DNA of 64,000 nucleotides from the NCBI RefSeq assembly GCF_000521805.1, contig NZ_JAMB01000001.1, positions 372,001-436,000 of the forward strand, given 5' to 3'. This document shows positions 1-8,535 of this stretch, in pieces. Within the stretch, counting starts at the first letter, position 1, and each line of letters starts with the position of its first letter. The position numbers were made by a program, and so were the translations under genes. Under the pieces are notes generated by a model. The model was not told the DNA's origin. It worked only from the letters and a program-made list of their open reading frames with translations, and ran no database searches. The DNA comes from Marinomonas ushuaiensis DSM 15871. GTDB lineage: Bacteria > Pseudomonadota > Gammaproteobacteria > Pseudomonadales > Marinomonadaceae.

Positions 1-503
1 CATGAAAGTGCGAAAGTACACAGCTCACGATTGACTATGTTAGGCTCAGAAATCGGCCCCATTAATAACCCCAAATCCAAGGTTCTGTCTTGAATGCCTA
101 CCGACAGGTTAGTTGTCACATCAACTGTCATTTCTACATCTAAGTTTGGCATATCTTGATGCAAGCGAGATAAAAACGCAGGTAACCATGTGTTGGCGAT
201 GGTTTCCGATACCCCTAAACGCAATACGCCAGAATAGGCGGTAGATATTTCAGCCCGTTTTCGTAATTGTTCCGTTTGATACAGAATTTTTTCCACGTAA
301 GGCAGCAGCTCTTTGCCTTTTGATGTCAGCATAATCGGACTAGAACCCCCTTCACGTTCAAACAGTTTGACGCCAAGTTCAGCTTCTAACCCTGCAATAC
401 GAGCCGAAATGGCTGGCTGTGTAGTGTGAAGGCGCTCAGCGGCTTTGCGAAAATTGCCTAATGAAGCAACCCATACAAAGGTTTCTAAACGTTTGTAGTT
501 CAA
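1..503 (-). CDS. LysR-family transcriptional regulator, partial (C-terminus outside window)
   Basis: The minus strand reads as an open LysR N-terminus running off the left edge, about 167 codons. The start is probably TTG at 503, since a GGAG Shine-Dalgarno lies 7 bases upstream and no ATG precedes it in frame. The first residues (LNYKRLETFVWVASLGNF, then RKAAERLHTTQPAISARIAGLE) are the classic LysR winged helix-turn-helix, followed by the beginning of the effector-binding domain. The gene is divergent from the DUF502 gene, but nothing in the sequence shows which gene it controls. Confidence 0.85.
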   Translation of the reverse strand, partial: MNYKRLETFVWVASLGNFRKAAERLHTTQPAISARIAGLEAELGVKLFEREGGSSPIMLTSKGKELLPYVEKILYQTEQLRKRAEISTAYSGVLRLGVSETIANTWLPAFLSRLHQDMPNLDVEMTVDVTTNLSVGIQDRTLDLGLLMGPISEPNIVNRELCTFALS

Positions 504-684
504 GATAAGACTCCAATAAGCAGTGAAACATGGGGAAATATGTATTTATAGGCGAAAGAGTATAAGGCCTGTCCAATTTGAGCAATCTTTTCGTTAAGAG
601 AGCTGAGAGTCTTTGGTCTGAATCAAGGCATGCGCTATGCTGTGAATCAGTCTAAAGAGATATGAACATAGGAAGATAAGCACA

Positions 685-1272
685 ATGAACAAATTAGTGT
701 CTTTATTATTAAAAGGTTTGGTTGCCGTTTTACCCATTGGTTTGACTGTCTACTTAATTTACTGGTTATTGGCGACAGGTGAAAAACTCGCTCAACCACT
801 CTTATTGTGGTTGATTCCAGATAGCATTTATTTTCCTGGTTTAGGACTCATTGCCAGCTTAGGGATTTTGATCTTAATTGGCTTCTTGGTGAACCTTTAT
901 GGCGTTCGTTATTTGGTTAAATTAAGTCAGAATGTTTTTGAACGCATACCACTGGTTAAATCCATTTATGGTGCTTTTAAAGATATGATGATGGTGTTTA
1001 ATCTGTCTGAAAAGAAAGAGATGAAAAGCGTTGTTTCCATTGAGTGGAATGGTGCTCAAGTTATTGGGTTTGTGACGGGTGAAAAAACAGGACAAAGGCT
1101 GTTTGGTGGCCAAGATTTAGTGGGTGTTTATGTGCCATTGAGTTATCAAATTGGCGGTATGACTTTTTACATTTCCCGTGATCGATTAACAGAATTAGAT
1201 ATTGGCGTTGAAGAAGCCATGCGATTAGCGTTAACGGCAGGTGTTCAAAGCGGTCCGAAAACGGAAGACTGA
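685..1272 (+). CDS. DUF502 family inner-membrane protein
   Basis: A 195-residue protein of the DUF502 family. It has an N-terminal transmembrane segment (about residues 5-28), a second hydrophobic segment (about 48-72) and a soluble C-terminal part. The characteristic stretch around residues 85-105 (RIPLVKSIYGAFKDMM) is conserved in the family. The biochemical role is unknown. The gene stands alone and ends just before a bidirectional terminator shared with the convergent yceI-like gene. The ATG start is supported by an upstream purine-rich AGGAAG. Confidence 0.85.
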   Translation: MNKLVSLLLKGLVAVLPIGLTVYLIYWLLATGEKLAQPLLLWLIPDSIYFPGLGLIASLGILILIGFLVNLYGVRYLVKLSQNVFERIPLVKSIYGAFKDMMMVFNLSEKKEMKSVVSIEWNGAQVIGFVTGEKTGQRLFGGQDLVGVYVPLSYQIGGMTFYISRDRLTELDIGVEEAMRLALTAGVQSGPKTED

Positions 1273-1300
1273 TGTTTCATTGGCTTTAATGACACAGAAT

Positions 1301-1337
1301 AAAAAGGCCTCACGTCTGAACGACATGAGGCCTTTTT
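1301..1337. terminator. bidirectional rho-independent terminator
   Basis: Perfect inverted repeat AAAAAGGCCTCA / TGAGGCCTTTTT around a 13-base loop, with A-run and T-run flanks. It lies between the convergent DUF502 and YceI genes and can serve both strands. Confidence 0.9.
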
Positions 1338-1344
1338 AAATGAA

Positions 1345-1926
1345 TTATTTGCTCTCTTTACCTTCGAAGAACATATTTATGGTGAAGTCATTCGTGCCAA
1401 TTTTTTTGGTATCGATATTGAAATCAGCAAACTTTAGATCAGCAGAGCCTTCAAATCCTGCGCGATAATCACCCCAAGGTGATTTGCCTTCGCCAATAAG
1501 AGCAGCATCAAATGAAATGGCTTTTGTGACGCCATGTAAATTCAAATCACCATTCACTTTTACTTTTCCATCGCCCATGTCTTCAATACTGGTGCTTTTA
1601 AACGTTGCTGTTGGGTATTTTGAAGCGTTTAAAACGTCTGAACTCATTATGTGCTTGTCACGCTTAGCGTGGTTGGAGTCAAAGCTTGTTGTCTGAATGG
1701 TTACTTCAATACTGGAATCATTGATCTTATCTTTGTCGTATTCAAAGCTGCCAGAAAAGTCGTCAAATCGTCCTTTTACCCAGCTGATACCAAGGTGACT
1801 GACTTTCACATCAAGCTGTGAGTGAGCGCCAGATCTAACGTCATCAATCACGTAAGTCGCAGCAGTCGCAAAACCACTTGTGGCAATAGCGAGTGAGAAT
1901 AGGGTGCTTTTAAGTAATGTGTTCAT
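1345..1926 (-). CDS. YceI family periplasmic protein
   Basis: A 193-residue protein with a Sec signal peptide (residues 1-22, cleavage near ATA-ATY) and a YceI lipocalin-like beta-barrel. Family motifs visible are YVIDDVRSGAHSQLDVKVSHLG at the start of the mature protein and the LHGVTKAISFDA strand. YceI proteins bind isoprenoid or amphiphilic ligands in the periplasm and are commonly encoded with cytochrome b561. Here the b561 gene lies immediately upstream with a 4-base overlap, so the two are translationally coupled. The ligand is unknown. Confidence 0.9.
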   Translation of the reverse strand: MNTLLKSTLFSLAIATSGFATAATYVIDDVRSGAHSQLDVKVSHLGISWVKGRFDDFSGSFEYDKDKINDSSIEVTIQTTSFDSNHAKRDKHIMSSDVLNASKYPTATFKSTSIEDMGDGKVKVNGDLNLHGVTKAISFDAALIGEGKSPWGDYRAGFEGSADLKFADFNIDTKKIGTNDFTINMFFEGKESK

Positions 1927-2492
1927 TGCTTCTCCTTAATTCCTAATAGTTTTGTCAAGGTTGAGTCTTTATCAATAAAGTGATGTTTTAACGCGGCAGC
2001 TGAGTGGAGAACCACTAAACCAATAAGCGCAAAAGCTGAATAATAATGTACTTCCCCAGCGTAAGTTGCCTGATTTTCGAAAAATTCTTGCGGACCGGGA
2101 AGTACAAACCAATCAAATATATTTATGCCTTGTCCGCCTGCATAACTAATCAGCAGACCAGAAAATAAGATGATGAATAACAATGAATAGAGCGACTTAT
2201 GTGCAATATGACTGACGGTGTTGATAAGGCTGCTGTTGGTTTTAGGTGGCTTGGGTGTTTTATTGGTTAAGCGCCAAATAACGCGAAATACCATGAGCGC
2301 CAATACTATAAGACCGATTGCTTCATGAATCTGTGGTGCCAAAGTATAAAATGAATCGTAGTAGCCTAAATCCATCATGTACAAACCTAACGCAAATAAA
2401 CCGACGATAGGTAAAACAAGTAACCAATGAATAACGATAGTCATCCAACCCCATTGGGAGTCTGTATTTTTATAATGCTTTATCAAGCTCAT
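1923..2492 (-). CDS. cytochrome b561 family protein
   Basis: A 189-residue integral membrane protein with four predicted helices and the histidines expected for two haem b ligations: VIHW near residue 22, QIHEAIG near 55, EVHYYSA near 148 and VLHSAAALKHH near 160. It belongs to the Ni/Fe-hydrogenase/cytochrome b561 family and probably moves electrons from the quinone pool or to periplasmic partners. It is first in a two-gene operon with the YceI gene, and its stop overlaps the YceI start. ATG at 2492 has a GGTGAT ribosome site. Confidence 0.9.
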   Translation of the reverse strand: MSLIKHYKNTDSQWGWMTIVIHWLLVLPIVGLFALGLYMMDLGYYDSFYTLAPQIHEAIGLIVLALMVFRVIWRLTNKTPKPPKTNSSLINTVSHIAHKSLYSLLFIILFSGLLISYAGGQGINIFDWFVLPGPQEFFENQATYAGEVHYYSAFALIGLVVLHSAAALKHHFIDKDSTLTKLLGIKEKQ

Positions 2493-2621
2493 AGATCACC
2501 AAGTTAAACCCATCTTTATTAGTCGAACTTTTATACAATAAATTAGACTAATACTTAAACAATGAGTTCCTATGTTTTTGCTTATCCTTAATTGATTCTT
2601 TATTTCTGAAAGGAAGCGAAG

Positions 2622-2693
2622 GTGGATCTTTTACGAGAAGTCATTGGTGTCGGGCTCAATATTCTTTATCATGCACTTTTATTTTATTGGTGA
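2622..2693 (+). CDS. possible 23-residue membrane microprotein
   Basis: A short GTG-started frame preceded by a good ribosome site (AAGGAAGCGAAG). It encodes a hydrophobic peptide (VDLLREVIGVGLNIL then YHALLFYW) and ends 12 bases before the flavoprotein gene. It could be a leader peptide or microprotein, or chance. Only the ribosome site, hydrophobicity and position support it. Confidence 0.22.
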   Translation: MDLLREVIGVGLNILYHALLFYW

Positions 2694-2705
2694 GTGATTT
2701 TATAA

Positions 2706-3941
2706 ATGAGCGGCGGACAAATGCAGAAAACAGTAATTATTGTCGGCGCAGGTCCAGCAGGCTTAATGGCGGCAGAAGGCATTTGTGCCGCGGGCCATCA
2801 AGTTCATGTCTACGACGCTAAACCCAGTGCTTGCCGCAAATTTTTATTGGCGGGTGTTGGTGGTATGAACATAACTCATTCCGAAGCCTACCCTGAGTTT
2901 ATCCAACGTTATTATGATAAAGCCGACTGGCTCGATTCCGCAATTTCTCAATTTGATGCTAATGCTTTGTGCGACTGGATTCACGACTTAGGCATTGAAA
3001 CCTTTGTTGGTACGTCTGGACGTGTTTTCCCAAAAGAAATGAAGGCGGCGCCTTTATTGCGGAACTGGCTGAAACGTTTGCGTGAATCTGGTGTGGAATT
3101 CCACATGCGCCATAAAATGATCGCTTTAGAAAACAACCAAGCGGCATTTGATCATGGTGGCGAACAAGTGATTGCCAAAGCCGATGCCATTGTTTTGGCA
3201 ATGGGTGGCGCGAGCTGGCCGAAATTAGGCTCTGACGGTGCTTGGCTGCCTGTTTTACAAGATAATGGTGTGACGGTGGCGCCATTACAGAGTGCGAATT
3301 GTGGCTTCTACAGCGAATGGAGTGAGCATTTACAAACTAAGTTTGCCGGCAGTCCTTTAAAAGATGTTTCCTTCTCGTTTACTTTGAGTGATGGCAAGGT
3401 GGTTTCTAAAAAGGGCGAATGCATTGTCACCAAAGATGGTATGGAAGGCAGTTTGATTTATGCCTTTTCCAAATACATTCGTGACGACATTAATGCCTCA
3501 GGCAGTGCAGGTATTATGATGGATTTTTTGCCTTTGCAAAGCGAAGAGCAAATAATCAAAAAACTGCGTAACACCAAACCCAAAGAATCCTTCAGTAAGT
3601 ACTTAAAACGCACGCTGGGCATCAGCGGTGTGAAAACAGCGCTTTTGTATGAAACCTATGAAAAGAGCCAATATCAAACGCCAGAAACACTCGCTCGGTG
3701 TTTGAAATCAGTACCAGCAAGTTTTTACAAAACCAAACCCATTGAAGAGGTTATTTCCAGCGCGGGTGGTGTATGTGAAAATGCCGTAAATGAAAAGCTC
3801 ATGCTGAACGCCATACCGAGTGTATTTTGTGCCGGTGAAATGCTGGACTGGGAAGCACCAACCGGCGGTTACCTCCTGACTGCATGTTTCGCAACGGGCC
3901 ATTTAGCGGCACAAGGTGTGAATGATTGGTTAGCTAGCTGA
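2706..3941 (+). CDS. NAD(P)/FAD-dependent oxidoreductase, HI0933-like (TIGR03862-type flavoprotein)
   Basis: A 411-residue flavoprotein. The N-terminal Rossmann fold VIIVGAGPAGLMAAEG (from residue 10) binds FAD. The GVGGMNITHSE segment, IVLAMGGASWPKLGSDG near residue 165-180 and the C-terminal GGYLLTACFATGHLAA are family hallmarks of HI0933-like proteins, whose reaction is undefined. Translation may begin at ATG 2706 or at ATG 2721 (MQKTVIIV). Neither start has a strong ribosome site, and homologues usually begin shortly before the glycine motif. It is monocistronic and followed by a terminator. Confidence 0.88.
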   Translation: MSGGQMQKTVIIVGAGPAGLMAAEGICAAGHQVHVYDAKPSACRKFLLAGVGGMNITHSEAYPEFIQRYYDKADWLDSAISQFDANALCDWIHDLGIETFVGTSGRVFPKEMKAAPLLRNWLKRLRESGVEFHMRHKMIALENNQAAFDHGGEQVIAKADAIVLAMGGASWPKLGSDGAWLPVLQDNGVTVAPLQSANCGFYSEWSEHLQTKFAGSPLKDVSFSFTLSDGKVVSKKGECIVTKDGMEGSLIYAFSKYIRDDINASGSAGIMMDFLPLQSEEQIIKKLRNTKPKESFSKYLKRTLGISGVKTALLYETYEKSQYQTPETLARCLKSVPASFYKTKPIEEVISSAGGVCENAVNEKLMLNAIPSVFCAGEMLDWEAPTGGYLLTACFATGHLAAQGVNDWLAS

Positions 3942-3983
3942 TTAGTCTGGAAGCTTATTAAGCTAGATAGCATACCGAAAATA

Positions 3984-4029
3984 AAAAATGCCCAACGTTT
4001 CCATTGGAACATTGGGCATTTCTGTTTTT
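3984..4029. terminator. rho-independent terminator
   Basis: Stem AAATGCCCAA / TTGGGCATTT followed by TCTGTTTTT on the plus strand, with an A-run on the other side. It separates the flavoprotein gene from the convergent outer-membrane protein gene. Confidence 0.85.
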
Positions 4030-4086
4030 ATAAAGCGCTATTATAAAAGTGAATGATTAATTAATGAGTGGCTGATTTAGCCTTCA

Positions 4087-4638
4087 TTAATAATTCGTGT
4101 GGTTTTCTGGGCGACCAAAAGAGTACTGTACGCCAAGAGAAGTCACGTTATCTAAGTAGTTGTCTTCAATATCCTTCACTAATCGAAAATCAGCACGAAG
4201 GTCGACGTCTTTGCTGAGTGCGTATTTCACACCGCCACCAGCGTTAATAAATAGGTTTGTGCTTGAGTCATTACCGTCAACATCCATGATACCAGCACCT
4301 GCTGCTAAATAAGGTGTTAGCTTCACCGTTGTGAACTCTGGCAAGGTGTATAAACCATCAACTCGTAACTGGTCTAAATCATTGTTCTGTCCGTTCTCAC
4401 GGACATCAGAGTTTAGGTAAACGGCTTCGATTGCCAATGGGCTATGGAACTGGTAACCAACGCCAATAGAATAAGACGTATCGTCGCCTGCTTGTCGATC
4501 ACCATCGGCGTTGTAGAGGCCAATACTGGGTGTCACCGTGATGCCAGGTTTTGGAGTTTGTGCGTATGCCATTGTTGCGAGTGATGCTGCAATCAAGACA
4601 CCGCTAAAGAGAGTACGTTTTGTAAAAGTTGTAGACAT
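4087..4638 (-). CDS. OmpA-like outer-membrane beta-barrel protein (barrel only)
   Basis: A 183-residue protein with signal peptide MSTTFTKRTLFSGVLIAA and an eight-strand OmpA-type barrel (GITVTPSIGLYNADGDR, GVGYQFHSPLAIEAVYLNSD, TPYLAAGAGIMD, GVKYALSKDVDLRADFRL). It lacks the C-terminal peptidoglycan-binding OmpA domain present in its two upstream paralogues. ATG 4638 is preferred because AGGAG lies 7 bases upstream; an in-frame ATG at 4659 lacks one. It is the first of three tandem paralogues, each with its own leader region. Likely function is an outer-membrane structural or adhesion role. Confidence 0.85.
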   Translation of the reverse strand: MSTTFTKRTLFSGVLIAASLATMAYAQTPKPGITVTPSIGLYNADGDRQAGDDTSYSIGVGYQFHSPLAIEAVYLNSDVRENGQNNDLDQLRVDGLYTLPEFTTVKLTPYLAAGAGIMDVDGNDSSTNLFINAGGGVKYALSKDVDLRADFRLVKDIEDNYLDNVTSLGVQYSFGRPENHTNY

Positions 4639-4752
4639 GAAATTTCTCCTAATGAACATAATGTTTGTTGTTCACAGTCAGAATACGCTAATCATTCTTC
4701 TTGAAAAGCCCCTATGAAATGCGTAAATAATAGGGCATGTACTGCTTCTGCC

Positions 4753-4763
4753 CAATCATGACG
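4753..4763 (-). promoter_or_regulatory. shared upstream motif (copy 1)
   Basis: The 11-mer CAATCATGACG lies 115 bases upstream of the barrel-only OMP start and recurs at 7683, about 119 bases upstream of the third OMP. The rest of the 313-base gap to the next gene holds only the terminator of the neighbouring ompA-like gene. Confidence 0.35.
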
Positions 4764-4901
4764 TAGGCTTTACTAAAGTGGTTGTATCTAGAGAATTTAA
4801 AGGCTGAAACAGCCTAGAATGGTGGAAGAAATGCATCGCTTATTACAATACTTTTGCACTTCTAAATGGTCAAAAGTCATTGTGGGGAGAGTAAGTAAGA
4901 C

Positions 4902-4931
4902 AAAAAAAACGCCTGATGTTGTCATCAGGCG
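4902..4931 (-). terminator. rho-independent terminator
   Basis: On the minus strand, stem CGCCTGATG / CATCAGGCG with a 4-base loop followed by eight T. It lies just after the stop of the 403-residue OmpA-like gene. Confidence 0.92.
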
Positions 4932-4951
4932 CTTGTTTGATCTTTTATTAC

Positions 4952-4993
4952 TTACGCTTCGTTTGAAGAGATAACCGCGGTTACTCGACGGTT
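4952..4993 (-). repeat. 42-bp identical 3'-end repeat, copy 1
   Basis: This segment, from the stop codon inward, is identical base for base to 6452-6493. It encodes the C-terminal RRVTAVISSNEA of both OmpA-like proteins. The sequences diverge immediately outside it at nucleotide level. Confidence 0.95.
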
Positions 4994-6163
4994 AATACTG
5001 CGGTTAGATTCAGTATCGTTGTTAAGTAAAGGTTGTTCTTCTCCGTAGCCAATAGCACTTACGCGTTCTGCTGAAATACCAAAATCGTTAACTAATACAT
5101 CAACAATTGCTTGTGCACGTTTTTCAGAGATCGCTTGGTTGTAGCTAGCTGAACCTCGGTCATCTGTGTGGCCTTCGATAATTGCGTTTGTATTTGGGTA
5201 CTCTGTTAGGAAATCAGCAACTTCTTCGATTTGAGTGTAATATTTTTGGTCAACAACAATAGAATTGTTACCGAACTGAACATCTAAACGTACAGATTTT
5301 TGACTTTCTAGAACAAGGTAACAGCCTTTCTCGTCGACTTTTGCGCCAGAAGCAGAGTTTGCACACATATCAAGATGGTTAGCTATACCGTCTTTGTCTG
5401 TATCCAGTGCACAACCTGTTGCGTCAACAGAAACATTTGCTGAAGTGGCTAAGCAAAGATCACTTTCATCTTTTATGCCATCGTTATCGGTATCAGTATT
5501 TTCTACTTTTACTTCAGCGATTTTTTCTTCAGCGTCCGCGATTTTTTCTTCTACTTGTTCTTTGATCGCTGCAACTTCTTCTTCGTATTCAGGTTTCTTT
5601 TCTTCCACAGCTTCTGCGAATTTTTCCTTTAGACCTGACTTATCAACAAGATCGCCACCAAAAACAAAATGCAAACCAATCGTTGTTAGATTATCTAGTT
5701 CATGGTCTTCAATATCCTTGATTAAACGAAAATCACCACGCAATGATAGTGTGTCATTTAATGCGTATTTCAAACCGCCGCCAGCATTTATTAACGCATT
5801 GTTAGATCCTGGACTTAAGTCAGTTGTACCAACACCCGCAGCTAAGTAAGGGGTGAATTGATTACGTTCTTCTAAATGATACAGGCCATCTAAACGGAAT
5901 TGATCTGCGTCTACGCTGGTACTACCTGTTGATGTTTTGCTATCCGCGTTTAAGTAAACAAACTCTACCGCCCATGGATTACCAAACTGATAACCTAAAC
6001 CAAGTGATAAAGCTGTGTCGTTTTTAATACCACGGTGGTTGTCCATATTGTAGTAGCCAATACTTGGTGCAATAGTGAAACCTTCTTCAGGTTGAGCTTG
6101 TGTTATAGATGAAGCCGCAATAAGGCTGGTAATAAAAATGCGTTTATTTAATAAAAAAGACAT
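4952..6163 (-). CDS. OmpA family protein with barrel, coiled linker, Ca-binding repeats and peptidoglycan-binding domain
   Basis: A 403-residue outer-membrane protein. In order it has: signal peptide (1-23); OmpA-type barrel (about 24-170) with EGFTIAPSIGYYNMD and GLGYQFGNPWAVEFVYLNAD; a charged coiled-coil linker (about 180-225, VEEKIADAEEKIAEVK); thrombospondin-3-type repeats (DTDNDGIKDESDLC and DTDKDGIANHLDMC); and a C-terminal OmpA domain (about 290-400) with IEGHTDDRGSASYNQAISEKRA, binding peptidoglycan. It tethers the outer membrane to the wall. ATG 6163 has an AGGAA ribosome site. The last 42 bases are identical to those of the next paralogue. Confidence 0.93.
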   Translation of the reverse strand: MSFLLNKRIFITSLIAASSITQAQPEEGFTIAPSIGYYNMDNHRGIKNDTALSLGLGYQFGNPWAVEFVYLNADSKTSTGSTSVDADQFRLDGLYHLEERNQFTPYLAAGVGTTDLSPGSNNALINAGGGLKYALNDTLSLRGDFRLIKDIEDHELDNLTTIGLHFVFGGDLVDKSGLKEKFAEAVEEKKPEYEEEVAAIKEQVEEKIADAEEKIAEVKVENTDTDNDGIKDESDLCLATSANVSVDATGCALDTDKDGIANHLDMCANSASGAKVDEKGCYLVLESQKSVRLDVQFGNNSIVVDQKYYTQIEEVADFLTEYPNTNAIIEGHTDDRGSASYNQAISEKRAQAIVDVLVNDFGISAERVSAIGYGEEQPLLNNDTESNRSINRRVTAVISSNEA

Positions 6164-6381
6164 GTAAAAGTTTCCTGATAAGTTTTCAAAACTGAATCTA
6201 GTAAGAAGAAAAAAATTCTATATTGGCTAGAAAGTTCCGCATTATCGCTTAACAAGATGGGAAATGAAGGTTTTGATACAAAATCGAACATATTCGAAGA
6301 CGGTTACAAATAAGTGACTTTAAGGGGCTTATGAAAAGAAAAAAAATATGTATTTGAGCTTGATTGGTGGCTTTACAAAGC

Positions 6382-6422
6382 AAAAAGTCTGCTTAGAAAA
6401 TGCTTTTTAAGCAGACTTTTGT
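6382..6422 (-). terminator. rho-independent terminator
   Basis: Inverted repeat AAAAGTCTGCTTA / AAGCAGACTTTT with an AT-rich loop and a T-run on the minus strand, immediately after the 370-residue OmpA-like gene. Confidence 0.88.
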
Positions 6423-6451
6423 TTGGTTTTGATGACTGTTTTTTTACCCTA

Positions 6452-6493
6452 TTACGCTTCGTTTGAAGAGATAACCGCGGTTACTCGACGGTT
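6452..6493 (-). repeat. 42-bp identical 3'-end repeat, copy 2
   Basis: Identical partner of 4952-4993, exactly 1500 bases apart, at the same position of the paralogous gene. Confidence 0.95.
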
Positions 6494-7564
6494 TGCTTTA
6501 CGATGCTGGTCTGTGTCATTACTGAATAAAGGCTTTTCTTCGCCGTAACCAATTGCACTGACACGCTTTTCTGAAATCTGGAAAGTATTAATGAGTACAT
6601 CTGAAATGGCTTGGGCGCGTTCTTCCGAAACGGTTTGGTTGTAACTTGCCGCACCACTGTCATCGGTATGACCTTCAATAACGACCGTACTGTTTGGATT
6701 TTCGTTCAAATAGGTCGCTAGCTTTTGAATCTCAGGGTAAAGCGTCTGTTCGACAGTTGTTTTGTTGTTACCAAACTGAACATTTAGTGTGACTGCCGGT
6801 TGCGCTTCAATCACTGTCGCTTGTTCAGATAAACTTGGTTCTTCACCTTCTGCAAAAGCCGGCTCATTTAATGCGGATTCTGTTTCGTCAACTGGCTCTG
6901 GCTCAACGGTAGGTTCAACAAAGACTTCTGGTTCTGGAGTCGTTTCTTCAATTGGCTCCTGAATAGTGTCTTCAACAGTCGGTTGTTCCATGAAGGTTTT
7001 TTCAGTTGCCGCCACTGGTGTGGCTTTTGGGGCTGAGTGACCAAAGGTCATTTGAAGACCAACAGACGTCATATGATCCAGATGATGATCTTCTTGATCG
7101 TTCAATAGACGAAAATCAGCACGCAATGAAAGACTGTCATTCAGAGCATATTTAACACCGCCACCAGCATTAAGTTGAGTGTTGTTTGCGCTTGGGTTAC
7201 TGAAATCTGCTTTACCAATACCTGCCGCTAGATAAGGAGTTAGATTCGTTGAATTGCTAGTTGGTAGGTGATACAAGGCATCTAAGCGATATTGGTCTAC
7301 ATCAACATCTGTGTTGCTGCTAGAGAAGCTGGTATCCGCATTTACATAAACAAACTCCAGCGCCCATGGATTATTAAATTGATAACCTAACCCAAGTGAA
7401 TACGCTTCGTCATCCTTAGTGTTTCTGTCATCGTCCATATTGTAATAGCCAATACTTGGCGTGATTGTGAACCCTGCTTGCTGTTGCGCCAAGGCCAATG
7501 TTGAAAAAGAAGACGCCGTAATAAGGCTGCCAACAAGAGTACGTTTTGCTAAGGTAAAAGACAT
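6452..7564 (-). CDS. OmpA family protein with barrel, acidic Pro/Glu linker and peptidoglycan-binding domain
   Basis: A 370-residue paralogue of the 403-residue protein. It has a signal peptide (1-26), an OmpA-type barrel (about 28-180: AGFTITPSIGYYNMDDD, GLGYQFNNPWALEFVYVNAD), then an acidic proline/glutamate-rich linker (about 185-255) replacing the coiled coil and calcium repeats. It ends in the OmpA peptidoglycan-binding domain (about 260-370, IEGHTDDSGAASYNQ). ATG 7564 has a CAGGAG ribosome site. The different linkers on near-identical ends suggest linker exchange after duplication. Confidence 0.93.
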   Translation of the reverse strand: MSFTLAKRTLVGSLITASSFSTLALAQQQAGFTITPSIGYYNMDDDRNTKDDEAYSLGLGYQFNNPWALEFVYVNADTSFSSSNTDVDVDQYRLDALYHLPTSNSTNLTPYLAAGIGKADFSNPSANNTQLNAGGGVKYALNDSLSLRADFRLLNDQEDHHLDHMTSVGLQMTFGHSAPKATPVAATEKTFMEQPTVEDTIQEPIEETTPEPEVFVEPTVEPEPVDETESALNEPAFAEGEEPSLSEQATVIEAQPAVTLNVQFGNNKTTVEQTLYPEIQKLATYLNENPNSTVVIEGHTDDSGAASYNQTVSEERAQAISDVLINTFQISEKRVSAIGYGEEKPLFSNDTDQHRKANRRVTAVISSNEA

Positions 7565-7682
7565 GTTTTATCTCCTGATAAAAATCAATGTATGTCGTGC
7601 TTTTTCTCAGCATAGCGTGTTTTTTTGAGCTTAAAAAATGGTGGGAAAACGACCTGAAACCTTAGTGTTACGTGATGTTTCT

Positions 7683-7693
7683 CAATCATGACG
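7683..7693 (-). promoter_or_regulatory. shared upstream motif (copy 2)
   Basis: Second copy of CAATCATGACG, 119 bases upstream of the third OMP gene. Nothing else recognisable was seen in the 329-base gap 7565-7893. Confidence 0.35.
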
Positions 7694-7893
7694 CAGAGTT
7701 GACCTAACAATCATGTTCAACACAGAGATGACCAAAAATAGAGGTCAGAATTGTAAAAAGGGGCGAGATTAATTACATGAATTTTTCGTTTGGAGAAAAA
7801 ATAAAATGTTCAGTCTTACCGCTATTTCTGTTGAATAATAGACCGTGTGATTTACTTATATTGTCTTAGTCGTAATGTGTCGTAAGGACAACG

Positions 7894-8531
7894 ATGTCTT
7901 CCCCGTCTTATCTTAGAAAAAACATCTCGCTTGGTCATTGGCACTCAATGGTTTGTTGATGCAGTCTATGTTGATAATAGATACGCTGCTTATTTCTCCT
8001 TTAGGGGAGATCCCTTTGGCGGCGTTGGGCATTGCCTCTGCGATTAGTATCAGTCAGTCTATCGGTTCTAAAAAACTAGATGGCTTAGCGGTAAACATTA
8101 ATAAAAGTATCGACGTTGCGGTGATCGTCTCTATCATTTGCGCGGGCTTGTTTGTTGTTTTGTACTTCTTTCTACCGAGTATTTATCCAGATTTGGAAGC
8201 GGAAACGTATTTGGCATTAAGCATGATTGTGCCTTTGTATATCTTTTTGCCGATTGTGCGTGGCTATAACAAGGTGCACGAGCATATTTTGAGAGCCTTG
8301 GGCAAAACTACCTCAGTGTTCAAAATCAACTTCATTGGCCAATGGGTTATTTCTATACCACTTTGTGCATTGTTGATTTTACATTTTGAGGCGTCTATTT
8401 TTTGGGCGTTTGCGATGCAACCATTTGAAGAAATAGTCAAAGCCTTACCGTTTAGACTACTTGCTCGTAAATCTGTGAAGGAGTTCGATCAAGCTAAGAT
8501 GGACGAACTCATGTATGACGACGATAAATAG
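7894..8531 (+). pseudogene. MATE-family multidrug efflux gene, internally deleted and frameshifted
   Basis: A natural start with ribosome site (AAGGACAACG ATG at 7894) encodes MSSPSYLRKNISL and then runs out of frame. The continuing MATE sequence (AWSLALNGLLMQSMLIIDTLL) is in the next frame from about 7926, implying one lost base. Downstream, the first-half motif PLGEIPLAALGIA joins directly to second-half sequence ASAISISQSIGSKK and the last helices. About 200 residues remain of the usual 450, so roughly helices 3-8 are missing, apparently through recombination between the two similar MATE halves. A drug/Na+ antiporter function is very unlikely to remain. It meets the convergent oxygenase gene 4 bases after its stop. 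Confidence 0.8.
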
Positions 8532-8535
8532 AAGA

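Noticed and set aside
5394-5849. 151-codon plus-strand serine-rich ORF inside the OmpA-like gene
   Set aside because: Antisense shadow of the coiled-coil and acidic linker codons of the real gene.
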